Shown here piece by piece: positions 6,855 to 15,013 of a DNA stretch of 17,123 bases. The notes under the pieces are model-generated. The model saw only the letters and a program-made list of their open reading frames with translations, was not told the DNA's origin and did not search any database. The DNA lies in contig CANRLD010000013.1 in the NCBI GenBank assembly GCA_947631375.1, forward strand, positions 1 to 17,123, given 5' to 3'. Each line of letters opens with the position of its first letter. The stretch's first letter is position 1. The stretch is from an uncultured Methylophaga sp. GTDB lineage: Bacteria > Pseudomonadota > Gammaproteobacteria > Nitrosococcales > Methylophagaceae. Position numbers and translations under genes: made by a program.

Positions 6855-8108
6855 TTACATGTTTTGGATAACAGCTGCAGCATAATCACTACAACTCAAC
6901 GCATCGACGCCAATAGCCTGGGCCAGATCACCGGTGACACGCGCATTTGAAATGGCGCCTGAGACGCCAGCAACGACAAGATCTGCCGCTTCTGTCCAAC
7001 CCAAATGCCGTAACAGCATTTCAGCGGAAAGGATTAATGATGACGGATTAGCACTGTTTTTTCCAGCAAGTGCCGGTGCAGTACCATGCGTTGCTTCGAA
7101 CATGGCAACAGCATCCGCCAGATTTGCGCCAGGCGAAATACCAATACCGCCAACCTGCGCGGCAAGCGCATCTGAAATATAATCACCGTTCAGATTTAAT
7201 GTGGCAACAACATCATAATCCTTGGGATGCAACAGTATTTCCTGTAAAAAAGCATCGGCAATGGAATCTTTTATAACAATGGCTTTACCCGTGTTCGGGT
7301 TGTTGAAAGTCTTCCACGGCCCGCCATCTAAAGGCACCGCACCGAACTCTTCTTCCGCGAGATCATAGCCCCATTGTTTAAAGGCACCTTCGGTGAACTT
7401 CATGATGTTGCCCTTGTGTACCAGGGTTAACGAGTCACGGTCATTATCAATAACGTATTGAATCGCTTTGCGTACCAATCGTTCAGTACCTTCTCGTGAG
7501 ACTGGTTTGATACCGATCCCTGAAGTTTCCGGGAAGCGAATTTTGCTGACGCCCATGTCTTTTTGTAAAAACTCAATCACTTTTTGAACTTCCGGCGTAC
7601 CTGTCGCCCATTCAATACCAGCATAAATATCTTCCGAGTTTTCCCGGAAGATAACCATGTCGATATTTTCAGGTGCTTTTACCGGACTTGGCGTGCCAGG
7701 GTAATAACGTACTGGGCGCTGGCAGACATATAAATCCAATGTTTGACGTAAGGCCACATTCAATGAACGAATACCACCACCAACCGGTGTCATTAAAGGT
7801 CCTTTGATGGAAACAGAATATTCTCTCAGCGCCTCAATGGTTTCGTCTGGCAGGTAGGTATCAGCGCCGTATAGTTGCGTGGCTTTTTCACCCGCATATA
7901 CTTCCATCCAGGCGATTTTGCGCTCACCACCATAAGCTTTGGTGACCGCCGCATCAATCACATCAATCATCGCCGGAGTGATATCGACACCGATACCATC
8001 ACCCTCGATAAAAGGAATAATCGGCTGATTAGGTACATTCAATGAAAAATCGGCATTAACGCCAATGGCTGTACCTTGTTCCGGTACACTGATGTGCTGA
8101 TATGCCAT
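6855..8108 (-). CDS. icd: Isocitrate dehydrogenase, probably NAD-dependent
   Basis: TCA-cycle enzyme that oxidises isocitrate to 2-oxoglutarate and CO2; cytosolic homodimer in the family. 417 residues, colinear with E. coli Icd (416). The substrate loop GGGIRSLNVALRQ (110-122) keeps Ser115, equivalent to E. coli Ser113, the AceK phosphorylation site. R121, R131 and Y162 regions and the GDG (36-38) are conserved. The coenzyme site differs: the E. coli NADP contacts K344, Y345, Y391 and R395 are A346, L347, G393 and Q397 here, and V351 is A353. This points to NAD use (inference). The ATG has AGGAG six bases upstream. slyD follows after nine bases. A weak -10 (TAAAAT, 8139-8134) lies in the 57-base gap shared with divergent rluE. 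Confidence 0.96.
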   Translation of the reverse strand: MAYQHISVPEQGTAIGVNADFSLNVPNQPIIPFIEGDGIGVDITPAMIDVIDAAVTKAYGGERKIAWMEVYAGEKATQLYGADTYLPDETIEALREYSVSIKGPLMTPVGGGIRSLNVALRQTLDLYVCQRPVRYYPGTPSPVKAPENIDMVIFRENSEDIYAGIEWATGTPEVQKVIEFLQKDMGVSKIRFPETSGIGIKPVSREGTERLVRKAIQYVIDNDRDSLTLVHKGNIMKFTEGAFKQWGYDLAEEEFGAVPLDGGPWKTFNNPNTGKAIVIKDSIADAFLQEILLHPKDYDVVATLNLNGDYISDALAAQVGGIGISPGANLADAVAMFEATHGTAPALAGKNSANPSSLILSAEMLLRHLGWTEAADLVVAGVSGAISNARVTGDLAQAIGVDALSCSDYAAAVIQNM

Positions 8109-8165
8109 GAACGGCTCCTGAAGGAAAATGAGCTATTTTACATGATCTGCGGTACTGATATAACC

Positions 8166-8864
8166 ATGACCAGGCTAATTGCGTTTAATAAACCATACGA
8201 CGTGCTGACCCAATTCAGTGACAAAGACAGCCGGCAGACGTTGAAAGACTTCATTGACATAGCCGATGTCTATCCGGCTGGCCGGCTGGATCGCGACAGC
8301 GAAGGTCTGCTGCTATTAACCAATAATGGTCGCTTGCAGCATCAGATCAGTGATCCACAACATAAACTGCCAAAAACCTACTGGGTACAAGTAGAAAACA
8401 TTCCAGACGATGCGGCGCTTCTGCAATTACAACAAGGCGTCATGCTCAAGGATGGCCAGACCAAACCGGCACAGGCTAGAAAAATGTTGCCGCCCGAGAT
8501 ATGGGACAGAACACCGCCAGTTCGTTTTCGGCAGTCAATCCCCACCCAATGGCTGGAAATACAGATCAGTGAGGGTAAAAATCGACAGGTGCGGCGGATG
8601 ACAGCGGCAGTTGGACACCCGACCCTGCGACTTGTCCGTGTTGCGATTGGTCCGTGGCAACTAAATGGACTACAACCGGGACAATGGCAAGAAGTTAATT
8701 TTCAGACCATGATAAAATACGCCGATGATTTGGACTCCACGAACGACAGTAGCCGCCGTCATCGAACGCGATCATCAATTCCTGATGGTCGAAGAAATGA
8801 TCGGCAGCGAACTCAAACTCAACCAGCCAGCCGGTCACCTCGAAGACGGCGAAAGTCTTATTGA
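8166..8864 (+). CDS. rluE: 23S rRNA pseudouridine synthase RluE-like, with C-terminal overrun into nudJ
   Basis: RsuA-family pseudouridine synthase; E. coli RluE modifies U2457 of 23S rRNA. Domain starts near residue 3 (LIAFNKPYDVLTQF); catalytic Asp42 sits in GRLDRDSEGLLLLTNNG; EGKNRQVRRM (136-145) and LRLVRVAIG (154-162) are the second RNA-binding core motifs. The family normally ends shortly after the GQWQEV at 172-177. Here the frame stays open for another 55 codons to 8864, giving an Arg/Ser/Gln-rich tail that is simply nudJ read out of frame. The neighbouring frame has a tandem TGATAA at 8710-8715, where the family C-terminus would be expected, so a one-base frameshift near 8690-8709 is plausible. 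The start is uncertain: ATG 8166 or in-frame ATG 8142, neither with a ribosome-binding site. First gene of the rluE-nudJ-mnmA-hflD run. Confidence 0.85.
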   Translation: MTRLIAFNKPYDVLTQFSDKDSRQTLKDFIDIADVYPAGRLDRDSEGLLLLTNNGRLQHQISDPQHKLPKTYWVQVENIPDDAALLQLQQGVMLKDGQTKPAQARKMLPPEIWDRTPPVRFRQSIPTQWLEIQISEGKNRQVRRMTAAVGHPTLRLVRVAIGPWQLNGLQPGQWQEVNFQTMIKYADDLDSTNDSSRRHRTRSSIPDGRRNDRQRTQTQPASRSPRRRRKSY

Positions 8865-9162
8865 TGCGGTGATTCGGGAAACAGTTGAAGAAACAGCCTG
8901 GCAATTTATTCCGGATTCATTGATCGGTATTTATCGCTGGCAACATCAGCCATCGCAAAATACCTATATCCGCTTTTGTTTCAGCGGAAAACTCGGTGAA
9001 CAATTGGATCGACCACTGGATGCTGATATTCACCAGGCGGTTTGGCTGGATGCAGTCACGATTCAACAACGCTGCTCCCAGTTCCGCAGTCCGCTCGTTG
9101 GGCAATGTCTGCAAGACTACCTTTCGGGAAAACGCTATCCACTTGATTTATTAGCTGATTAA
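8725..9162 (+). CDS. nudJ: Nudix phosphatase NudJ
   Basis: Nudix hydrolase; E. coli NudJ hydrolyses nucleoside tri- and diphosphates and HMP pyrophosphate. 145 residues (E. coli 153). The N-terminus (TVAAVIERDHQFLMVEE, 8-24) aligns with the E. coli protein and fixes the start at ATG 8725. The Nudix box runs G37-x5-E43-x7-R51-E52-x2-E55-E56, but its final glycine is Ala58; all metal-binding glutamates are kept. There is no clear ribosome-binding site, and the first 140 bases overlap the open rluE frame. mnmA starts two bases after its stop. The same nudJ-mnmA pairing occurs in E. coli. Confidence 0.92.
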   Translation: MIWTPRTTVAAVIERDHQFLMVEEMIGSELKLNQPAGHLEDGESLIDAVIRETVEETAWQFIPDSLIGIYRWQHQPSQNTYIRFCFSGKLGEQLDRPLDADIHQAVWLDAVTIQQRCSQFRSPLVGQCLQDYLSGKRYPLDLLAD

Positions 9163-9164
9163 TT

Positions 9165-10256
9165 ATGTCTGAACAGAAAAAAGTTGTTGTCGGCCTGTCT
9201 GGCGGTGTGGACTCCTCCGTTGCCGCACTGTTACTCAAACAACAGGGGTTTGAGGTAGAAGGCCTGTTTATGAAAAACTGGGTGGATTTTGCTGATGAAA
9301 GCGAATGTACCATTGAGGAAGATCGTAAAGATGCCTTGTCTGTCGCCGACAACATCGGCATTGCCTTTCATGAGGCTAATTTTGCCATGGAATACTGGGA
9401 CTACGTATTCAAGCATTTTCTCAGCGAATATAAAGCCGGTAGAACGCCTAACCCTGATATTTTATGCAACCGTGAAATCAAGTTTAAAGCCTTTCTGGAT
9501 CATGCAATGGAACTGGGCGGTTATCTTATCGCTACAGGGCACTATGCACGGGTTGCAGAGCAGGACGGCAAGTTTCAGCTACTAAAAGGGCTGGATGGTA
9601 AAAAAGATCAAAGCTACTTTTTGTATGCCTTGGGGCAGGCGCAACTATCACGCACCCTCTTCCCTCTTGGAGAACTGCCTAAAAACGAGGTGCGGAATAT
9701 TGCCGAACAAGCCGGTTTTATCAATCATGATAAAAAAGACAGCACCGGTATCTGTTTTATCGGTGAACGCCAATTCAGGGAATTTCTCAGCCGCTACCTG
9801 CCGGCAAAACCCGGCGAGATGCGCACCCCCGAAGGCGAAGTAATTGGCTTGATGTATTACACCCTGGGGCAACGCCAGGGACTCGGTATCGGCGGTCGTA
9901 AAAACAGCAGTGGCGAACCATGGTTTGTGGCTGGCAAGGATATGGAAAACCGTATTCTGTATGTGGTGCAAGGTGAGCATGAATGGCTGTACAGCACCAG
10001 TCTCACCGCAGAGCAACTTTCCTGGGTCGCTGGAGTAGCGCCTGACTTTCCCTGCCGCGTTACAGCCAAAACTCGCTATCGCCAGCCCGATCAATCCTGT
10101 GTGATCAGCCAGAATGAAGACGGTAGCGTACAGGTTGAGTTTGATGAAAAGCAGCGCGCCGTCACACCGGGCCAATCCGTCGTCTTCTATCAAGGCGATA
10201 TTTGCCTCGGCGGTGGAATTATTGTCAAAACCAATGCCCCCGGAATACATCCATGA
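9165..10256 (+). CDS. mnmA: tRNA-specific 2-thiouridylase MnmA
   Basis: Thiolates U34 of tRNAs for Lys, Glu and Gln, taking sulfur from the Tus relay, with ATP activation; cytosolic. 363 residues (E. coli 368). The PP-loop SGGVDSS is at 12-18. The catalytic cysteines are C101 (PNPDILCN) and C197 (STGICFIGERQF), matching E. coli C102 and C199; D98 is the conserved PNPD aspartate. The central tRNA-binding domain (about 200-280) and C-terminal beta-barrel are present. The start lies two bases after the nudJ stop without a strong ribosome-binding site, implying coupled translation. Its stop overlaps the hflD start as ATGA. Confidence 0.98.
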   Translation: MSEQKKVVVGLSGGVDSSVAALLLKQQGFEVEGLFMKNWVDFADESECTIEEDRKDALSVADNIGIAFHEANFAMEYWDYVFKHFLSEYKAGRTPNPDILCNREIKFKAFLDHAMELGGYLIATGHYARVAEQDGKFQLLKGLDGKKDQSYFLYALGQAQLSRTLFPLGELPKNEVRNIAEQAGFINHDKKDSTGICFIGERQFREFLSRYLPAKPGEMRTPEGEVIGLMYYTLGQRQGLGIGGRKNSSGEPWFVAGKDMENRILYVVQGEHEWLYSTSLTAEQLSWVAGVAPDFPCRVTAKTRYRQPDQSCVISQNEDGSVQVEFDEKQRAVTPGQSVVFYQGDICLGGGIIVKTNAPGIHP

Positions 10257-10885
10257 GTCAACAGACGATTATTCATGATCGTGTTATTGCCTTGTCTGCA
10301 TTGATGCAATCCGTCAGGATGGTTCAACAAATCGCCGATACCGGACAAGTTAGCAATAGTGAGCTGCAGACCATGCTGCAAAGTCTGTTAATGATGGACG
10401 CGCCTGATACGCTATCGGTTTATGGTGATCTCGATAAATTAAAAACCGGTTTGCAACAGTTCAACCAGCAGTTATCAAAGCGCAAGGCACCTGGCGATAT
10501 TGCGGTACTGCGCTACGCCATCGGCATTTTGCATCTGGAACGCAAGCTGCGTAAACGCCCTGATATGCTGAACCTGATCACTCGGGAGCTGGATCAGATA
10601 CCGCAACAAATTGACTACTTTGGCAGTATCACCAGTTCACAGGTTATCGCCCGCTTTGCTGATATTTACCAGCGTACTGTCAGTGAGCTGACTCCGCGGA
10701 TCCAGGTTTTTGGTGATTCGACGTTTTTGCAACAGGCTGATAACGTTAATCGCATTCGCGCCCTGTTGCTGTCCGGTATTCGTGCAGCCGTATTATGGCG
10801 GCAAAGAGGCGGCCGGCGCTGGCAGTTTTTATGGCATAGCAATAAATTGCTGGAGGCCGCAACCGAGCTGCAAACCCGGCTATGA
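10253..10885 (+). CDS. hflD: High-frequency lysogenization protein HflD homologue
   Basis: Peripheral inner-membrane protein known in E. coli for antagonising lambda CII; its normal cellular role is unsettled. 210 residues (E. coli 213), almost wholly helical. Typical features are the DRVIALSALMQSVRMVQQIA helix at 9-28, a conserved YGDL segment near 60, ALRYAIGILHLERKL-like helix around 85-100, and RIRALLLSGIRAAVLWRQRGG near 170-190. I use the ATG at 10253, which overlaps the mnmA stop by four bases and matches family length; the same frame is open further upstream but that part only shadows mnmA. Last gene of the operon, followed by a strong bidirectional terminator. Confidence 0.93.
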   Translation: MSQQTIIHDRVIALSALMQSVRMVQQIADTGQVSNSELQTMLQSLLMMDAPDTLSVYGDLDKLKTGLQQFNQQLSKRKAPGDIAVLRYAIGILHLERKLRKRPDMLNLITRELDQIPQQIDYFGSITSSQVIARFADIYQRTVSELTPRIQVFGDSTFLQQADNVNRIRALLLSGIRAAVLWRQRGGRRWQFLWHSNKLLEAATELQTRL

Positions 10886-10905
10886 AACAGCTCTTCATTA
10901 CAATA

Positions 10906-10939
10906 AAAAATGGCTGCAACATCCGCTGCAGCCATTTTT
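10906..10939. terminator. Bidirectional intrinsic terminator between hflD and acnB
   Basis: AAAAATGGCTGCA (10906-10918) and TGCAGCCATTTTT (10927-10939) form a perfect 13-bp stem with an eight-base loop. The run of A on one side and T on the other gives a U-tail to both transcripts. It lies 20 bases past the hflD stop and 32 bases past the acnB stop, so it serves both convergent genes. Confidence 0.92.
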
Positions 10940-10971
10940 ATTACGTTCAACCAGAGATTTAGCCGTACAGA

Positions 10972-13509
10972 TTAACCAGCAACTGTCCGCTGATATTTAT
11001 CCATTTCATTAAAATTCAGATAACGATAAATTTCATTGGCCAACGGCTTGATTCCGGCAACTTTCTCTAGATATTCCGCGACGGTCGGGATGCGTCCCAA
11101 GCTGGCGACAACGGCAGCAAGTTCAGCAGAGGACAAGTAGACATCTGCCCCGTTGCCTAAACGATTAGGGAAGTTGCGGGTTGAGGTAGAAACTACGGTA
11201 GCATTATCCGCAACACGCGCCTGGTTCCCCATGCATAACGAGCAACCTGGAGTTTCAATTCGCGCACCAACGCGGCCAAAAATACTGTAGTAACCTTCTT
11301 GGGTCAGTTGATGTTGATCCATTTTGGTTGGCGGTGCCACCCATAATTTCACCGGCAGACTGCCCATCTTCTCCAATACTTTGCCCGCCGCACGGTAATG
11401 ACCGATATTCGTCATACAGGAACCGATAAAGACTTCATCAATTTTTGCCCCGGCAACTGCGGATAATGGCTTGATATCATCAGGATCATTCGGACAAGCC
11501 AGTAATGGTTCGGTGATTTCATTCAAATCAATCTCAATGATTGCTGCGTATTCCGCATCGCTATCCGCTTCAAGCAGCTGAGGGTCCGCCAACCAGGTGC
11601 GCATCGCATCAATACGGCGCTGCAAGGTTCTGGCATCTTCATAGCCCTCGGCAATCATCCACTCCATCAAGGAAATATTTGAATTGAGGAACTCGATGAT
11701 CGGCTCCTTATTCAGGCGAACAGTACAACCGTTGGCGCTACGTTCTGCTGAGGCATCCGAGAGTTCAAATGCCTGTTCCACTTTTAAATCCGGCAAGCCT
11801 TCAATTTCCAGAACCCGGCCATTAAATATATTTTTCTTGCCTTTCTTCTCAACCGTCAATAATCCCTGCTGAATAGCTGCATAAGGAATCGCATTGACCA
11901 GATCCCGCAGCGTAATCCCCGGTTGCATTTCACCTTTGAAACGCACCAGCACCGATTCGGGCATATCTAACGGCATCACGCCCAGCGCAGCCGCAAAAGC
12001 CACCAAACCGGAGCCAGCCGGAAAGCTGATACCTATCGGAAAACGGGTATGTGAGTCACCGCCCGTACCAACCGTGTCCGGCAAAATCATCCGGTTAAGC
12101 CAAGAGTGAATAACTCCATCTCCCGGACGTAATGACACACCACCTCGAGTACTGATAAATTCGGGTAATTCATGTTGCAGCTTGATATCAACCGGTTTGG
12201 GATAAGCCGCAGTGTGACAGAAAGACTGCATGACTAAATCTGACGAAAAACCAAGACACGCCAGTTCCTTAAGCTCATCACGCGTCATCGCTCCAGTCGT
12301 ATCCTGCGAACCCACTGTGGTGACTTTCGGTTCACAGTAGGTGCCTGGTCGTACCCCTTCCACGCCACAGGCCTTGCCGACCATTTTCTGTGCCAGCGTA
12401 AAGCCTTTATCGCTGTGTACCGGTTCAACCGGCCGCATAAAGACATCCGAAGGCGGCAAGCCTAATGTTTCACGTGCTTTATCAGTCAAACCACGGCCAA
12501 TAATTAAAGGGATACGGCCGCCGGCCCGAACCTCATCAGCAAGCGTTGTCGGTCGCAGGGTAAATTCAGATACCACCTCACCAGCCTGATTATAAATCTT
12601 GCCTTCATACGGTTTGATAGTAATAACATCGCCGGTTTCCAGCTGATCGACATTACACTCAATCGGCAATGCACCAGAATCTTCAGCGGTATTAAAGAAG
12701 ATCGGCGCAATATTATTGCCCAAAATCACACCGCCCTGACGCTTGTTAGGCACAAACGGAATATCCTGCCCCATATGCCACAACACAGAATTAATCGCTG
12801 ACTTGCGTGAAGATCCTGTACCGACCACATCGCCAACATAGGCAAGCGGATGCCCTTTCTCTTTAAGCGTGATAATCGTTTCCAGCGCCTCAGGCATTTT
12901 GCTGTTGAGCATGGCTTTGGCATGCAACGGAATATCCGGACGACTCCATGCTTCTGTTGCCGGCGACAAGTCATCGGTGTTGGTTTCACCCGGAACTTTC
13001 AATACCGTTAAGGTGATCGATTCAGGCAATGCCGGTTTGGATAAAAACCACTCTGCTTCAGCCCAGGACTGCAGAATGCGTTTGGCATGCGCATTGGTTT
13101 CAGCTTTTTCCACAATATCGTGGTACGCATCGTAAACCATCAGTGTTTTTGATAATGCTTGTTCCGCAGCCAGCGCTGTTGCTTCGTAATCCAGCAGCTC
13201 GATCAGCGGCTGAATGTTATAACCGCCCATCATGGTACCAAGCAGTTCAGTGGCTCGAACCGGACTAATCAAATCACAACTCGTTTCACCTTTGGCAACG
13301 GCAGCAAGAAAACCGGCTTTTACATAGGCTGCTTTATCCACGCCTGGTGGAACACGATGAATCAAGAGGTCTAACAAGGCCTCGCTGTCAGCATTTTGAG
13401 GTTGTTTAAGTCCATCAATAAGGTCAGATACCTGTTTTGCATCCAACGGTAAAGGTGGTAAACCTTCAACCGCACGCTCTTCAACATGTTTTTGATATTC
13501 CTGCAGCAC
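10972..13509 (-). CDS. acnB: Aconitate hydratase B / 2-methylisocitrate dehydratase
   Basis: [4Fe-4S] enzyme that isomerises citrate to isocitrate; also acts on 2-methylisocitrate in the family, and the apo-form binds RNA. 845 residues from the chosen start (E. coli 865, the difference partly a missing loop near residue 205). Layout: N-terminal HEAT-like domain (1-160), swivel domain with DDLSPATEAWSRPDIPLHA (179-197) and AGGRIPLIIGRG (329-340), then the catalytic domains. Cluster ligands are C698 (GSCMTNIGH), C756 and C759 (PGCSLCMGN). The start is GTG at 13509, with GGAG seven bases upstream and direct alignment of VLQEYQKHVEERA to the E. coli N-terminus; the ATG at 13560 would add 17 residues found in no relative I know. 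A weak -10 TAAAAT lies at 13549-13544. Confidence 0.97.
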   Translation of the reverse strand: MLQEYQKHVEERAVEGLPPLPLDAKQVSDLIDGLKQPQNADSEALLDLLIHRVPPGVDKAAYVKAGFLAAVAKGETSCDLISPVRATELLGTMMGGYNIQPLIELLDYEATALAAEQALSKTLMVYDAYHDIVEKAETNAHAKRILQSWAEAEWFLSKPALPESITLTVLKVPGETNTDDLSPATEAWSRPDIPLHAKAMLNSKMPEALETIITLKEKGHPLAYVGDVVGTGSSRKSAINSVLWHMGQDIPFVPNKRQGGVILGNNIAPIFFNTAEDSGALPIECNVDQLETGDVITIKPYEGKIYNQAGEVVSEFTLRPTTLADEVRAGGRIPLIIGRGLTDKARETLGLPPSDVFMRPVEPVHSDKGFTLAQKMVGKACGVEGVRPGTYCEPKVTTVGSQDTTGAMTRDELKELACLGFSSDLVMQSFCHTAAYPKPVDIKLQHELPEFISTRGGVSLRPGDGVIHSWLNRMILPDTVGTGGDSHTRFPIGISFPAGSGLVAFAAALGVMPLDMPESVLVRFKGEMQPGITLRDLVNAIPYAAIQQGLLTVEKKGKKNIFNGRVLEIEGLPDLKVEQAFELSDASAERSANGCTVRLNKEPIIEFLNSNISLMEWMIAEGYEDARTLQRRIDAMRTWLADPQLLEADSDAEYAAIIEIDLNEITEPLLACPNDPDDIKPLSAVAGAKIDEVFIGSCMTNIGHYRAAGKVLEKMGSLPVKLWVAPPTKMDQHQLTQEGYYSIFGRVGARIETPGCSLCMGNQARVADNATVVSTSTRNFPNRLGNGADVYLSSAELAAVVASLGRIPTVAEYLEKVAGIKPLANEIYRYLNFNEMDKYQRTVAG

Positions 13510-13599
13510 GAAACGCTCCGAAGTTGAAACTAAGATAAACACTATTTTACCGCAAATCACGGCGCAAACCGAACCAAATCCGGAATCGACAGGGAGTTC

Positions 13600-13608
13600 T
13601 GCTATAAT
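13600..13608 (+). promoter_or_regulatory. Extended -10 promoter of purB
   Basis: TGCTATAAT combines a TGn extension with a perfect -10 hexamer (13603-13608). Transcription should start near 13615, leaving a leader of about 31 bases with a GGAG ribosome-binding site at 13637-13640. The -35 region is poor, as expected of extended -10 promoters. No PurR-like operator was recognised in the 136-base gap shared with divergent acnB. Confidence 0.65.
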
Positions 13609-13645
13609 TCACGCCAATTTTCAGCGTATTTTTAGTGGAGTTTTC

Positions 13646-15013
13646 ATGGAATTAACCGCTCTTACCGCCATTTCACCGATTGATGGTCGTTATGCCGATA
13701 AAACCAAGGCGCTACGCCCTTACTTCAGTGAGTATGGTTTACTGCGGGCGCGGGTTGAAGTTGAGTGTCGCTGGTTACATCTGCTCGGAGCAAATGCTGA
13801 TATTCAGGAAGTCCCCAAACTAAGTGATTCCGCAGAGCAGTTTCTCAACGATTTAATAGCAAACTTCTCGGTGGAAGATGCAGCTGAAATCAAGGCCATT
13901 GAGCGCGAAACCAATCATGATGTCAAAGCGGTTGAGTACTTCATCAAGCGTAAATTCAAAAATAACGCTGAACTGAATGCGATCAGTGAATTTGTGCATT
14001 TTGCCTGCACCTCGGAAGATATCAATAACACGGCTTACGGCATCATGCTGAAAAATGCCCGTGAACAGGTTATTCTGCCGGAAATGGACACTATTATTGG
14101 TGCATTACGCACGCTGGCATTGGAGCAGGCCGAAACACCAATGATGTCGCGCACTCATGGCCAACCCGCCTCGCCCACAACGCTCGGCAAGGAACTCGCC
14201 AATGTCATCAAACGCCTTGAACTGCAACGTACACATGTTGCAGCCGTGTTGCTGTACGGCAAAATGAACGGTGCTGTTGGTAATTACAATGCACATTATG
14301 CAGCGTACCCAAATGTTGACTGGCCAATGATGGCCAATGCCTTTGTAACCGGACTGGGATTACGCTGGAATAAATACACCACGCAGATCGAACCACACGA
14401 TTATGTGGCAGAACTGTTTCAGGCAATGATTCGCTTCAACACTGTGCTGATCGACTTTTGCCGGGATGTCTGGAGTTATATTTCCATCGGTTATTTCAAA
14501 CAGAAAACGGTAAAAGGTGAAATCGGTTCTTCAACCATGCCACATAAAGTCAATCCGATTGATTTTGAGAATGCCGAAGGCAATCTGGGTATTGCCAATG
14601 CGACATTTGATCATATGGCGATGAAATTACCAATTTCACGCTGGCAGCGTGATCTCACTGATTCAACGGTGTTACGGAATATCGGCGTCGGTTTTGCACA
14701 CTCGTTGTTAGCATACAGCTCAACGCTCAAGGGAATTAGTAAGCTCGAAGCTGCGCCGGAAGTCATGGCAGCAGATCTGGATGCCAACTGGGAGCTACTG
14801 GCCGAGCCGATTCAGACGGTAATGCGCCGTTATGCTATCGAAAATCCCTATGAAAAGCTGAAAGAACTCACGCGTGGGCAGCGAGTTACTAAACAAATCA
14901 TGCACGAATTCATTGATACACTGGAGTTGCCTGATGACGCCAAAATGGCATTAAAACAGATGACACCGGCCAGCTACCTCGGCAACGCCATTGAACAGGC
15001 AAAAAACTGCTGA
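13646..15013 (+). CDS. purB: Adenylosuccinate lyase
   Basis: Cleaves fumarate from SAICAR (purine synthesis step 8) and from adenylosuccinate (AMP synthesis); cytosolic homotetramer. 455 residues (E. coli 456). The fumarase/aspartase superfamily signature SSTMPHKVNP is at 295-304; catalytic residues are His171 (SRTHGQPASPTTLGKE) and Ser295, at the same numbers as in E. coli. TSEDINNTAYG (122-132) forms part of the active site. GGAG sits five bases before the ATG, and a TGCTATAAT promoter lies upstream. In E. coli purB directly follows hflD; here acnB intervenes and purB has its own promoter. A 184-base stretch without a confident gene follows. Confidence 0.98.
   Translation: MELTALTAISPIDGRYADKTKALRPYFSEYGLLRARVEVECRWLHLLGANADIQEVPKLSDSAEQFLNDLIANFSVEDAAEIKAIERETNHDVKAVEYFIKRKFKNNAELNAISEFVHFACTSEDINNTAYGIMLKNAREQVILPEMDTIIGALRTLALEQAETPMMSRTHGQPASPTTLGKELANVIKRLELQRTHVAAVLLYGKMNGAVGNYNAHYAAYPNVDWPMMANAFVTGLGLRWNKYTTQIEPHDYVAELFQAMIRFNTVLIDFCRDVWSYISIGYFKQKTVKGEIGSSTMPHKVNPIDFENAEGNLGIANATFDHMAMKLPISRWQRDLTDSTVLRNIGVGFAHSLLAYSSTLKGISKLEAAPEVMAADLDANWELLAEPIQTVMRRYAIENPYEKLKELTRGQRVTKQIMHEFIDTLELPDDAKMALKQMTPASYLGNAIEQAKNC

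Noticed and set aside
8156..8164. TGATATAAC as an extended -10 promoter for rluE
   Set aside because: The start of transcription would fall at about 8171, inside the coding region after the ATG at 8166, so it cannot serve the assigned start.
9648..10250. Long minus-strand open frame (200 codons) opposite mnmA
   Set aside because: mnmA on the plus strand is unmistakable with its catalytic cysteines; the antisense frame shows no recognisable domain and is a shadow.
10202..10252. Upstream ATG for hflD at 10202
   Set aside because: It lies inside the end of mnmA, adds 17 residues unlike the family, and the ATGA overlap at 10253 gives the expected length.
13510..13560. ATG at 13560 as the acnB start, giving 17 extra N-terminal residues
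   Set aside because: The family N-terminus aligns from the GTG at 13509, which has GGAG seven bases upstream; the extra residues read like untranslated leader and contain the likely -10 box.
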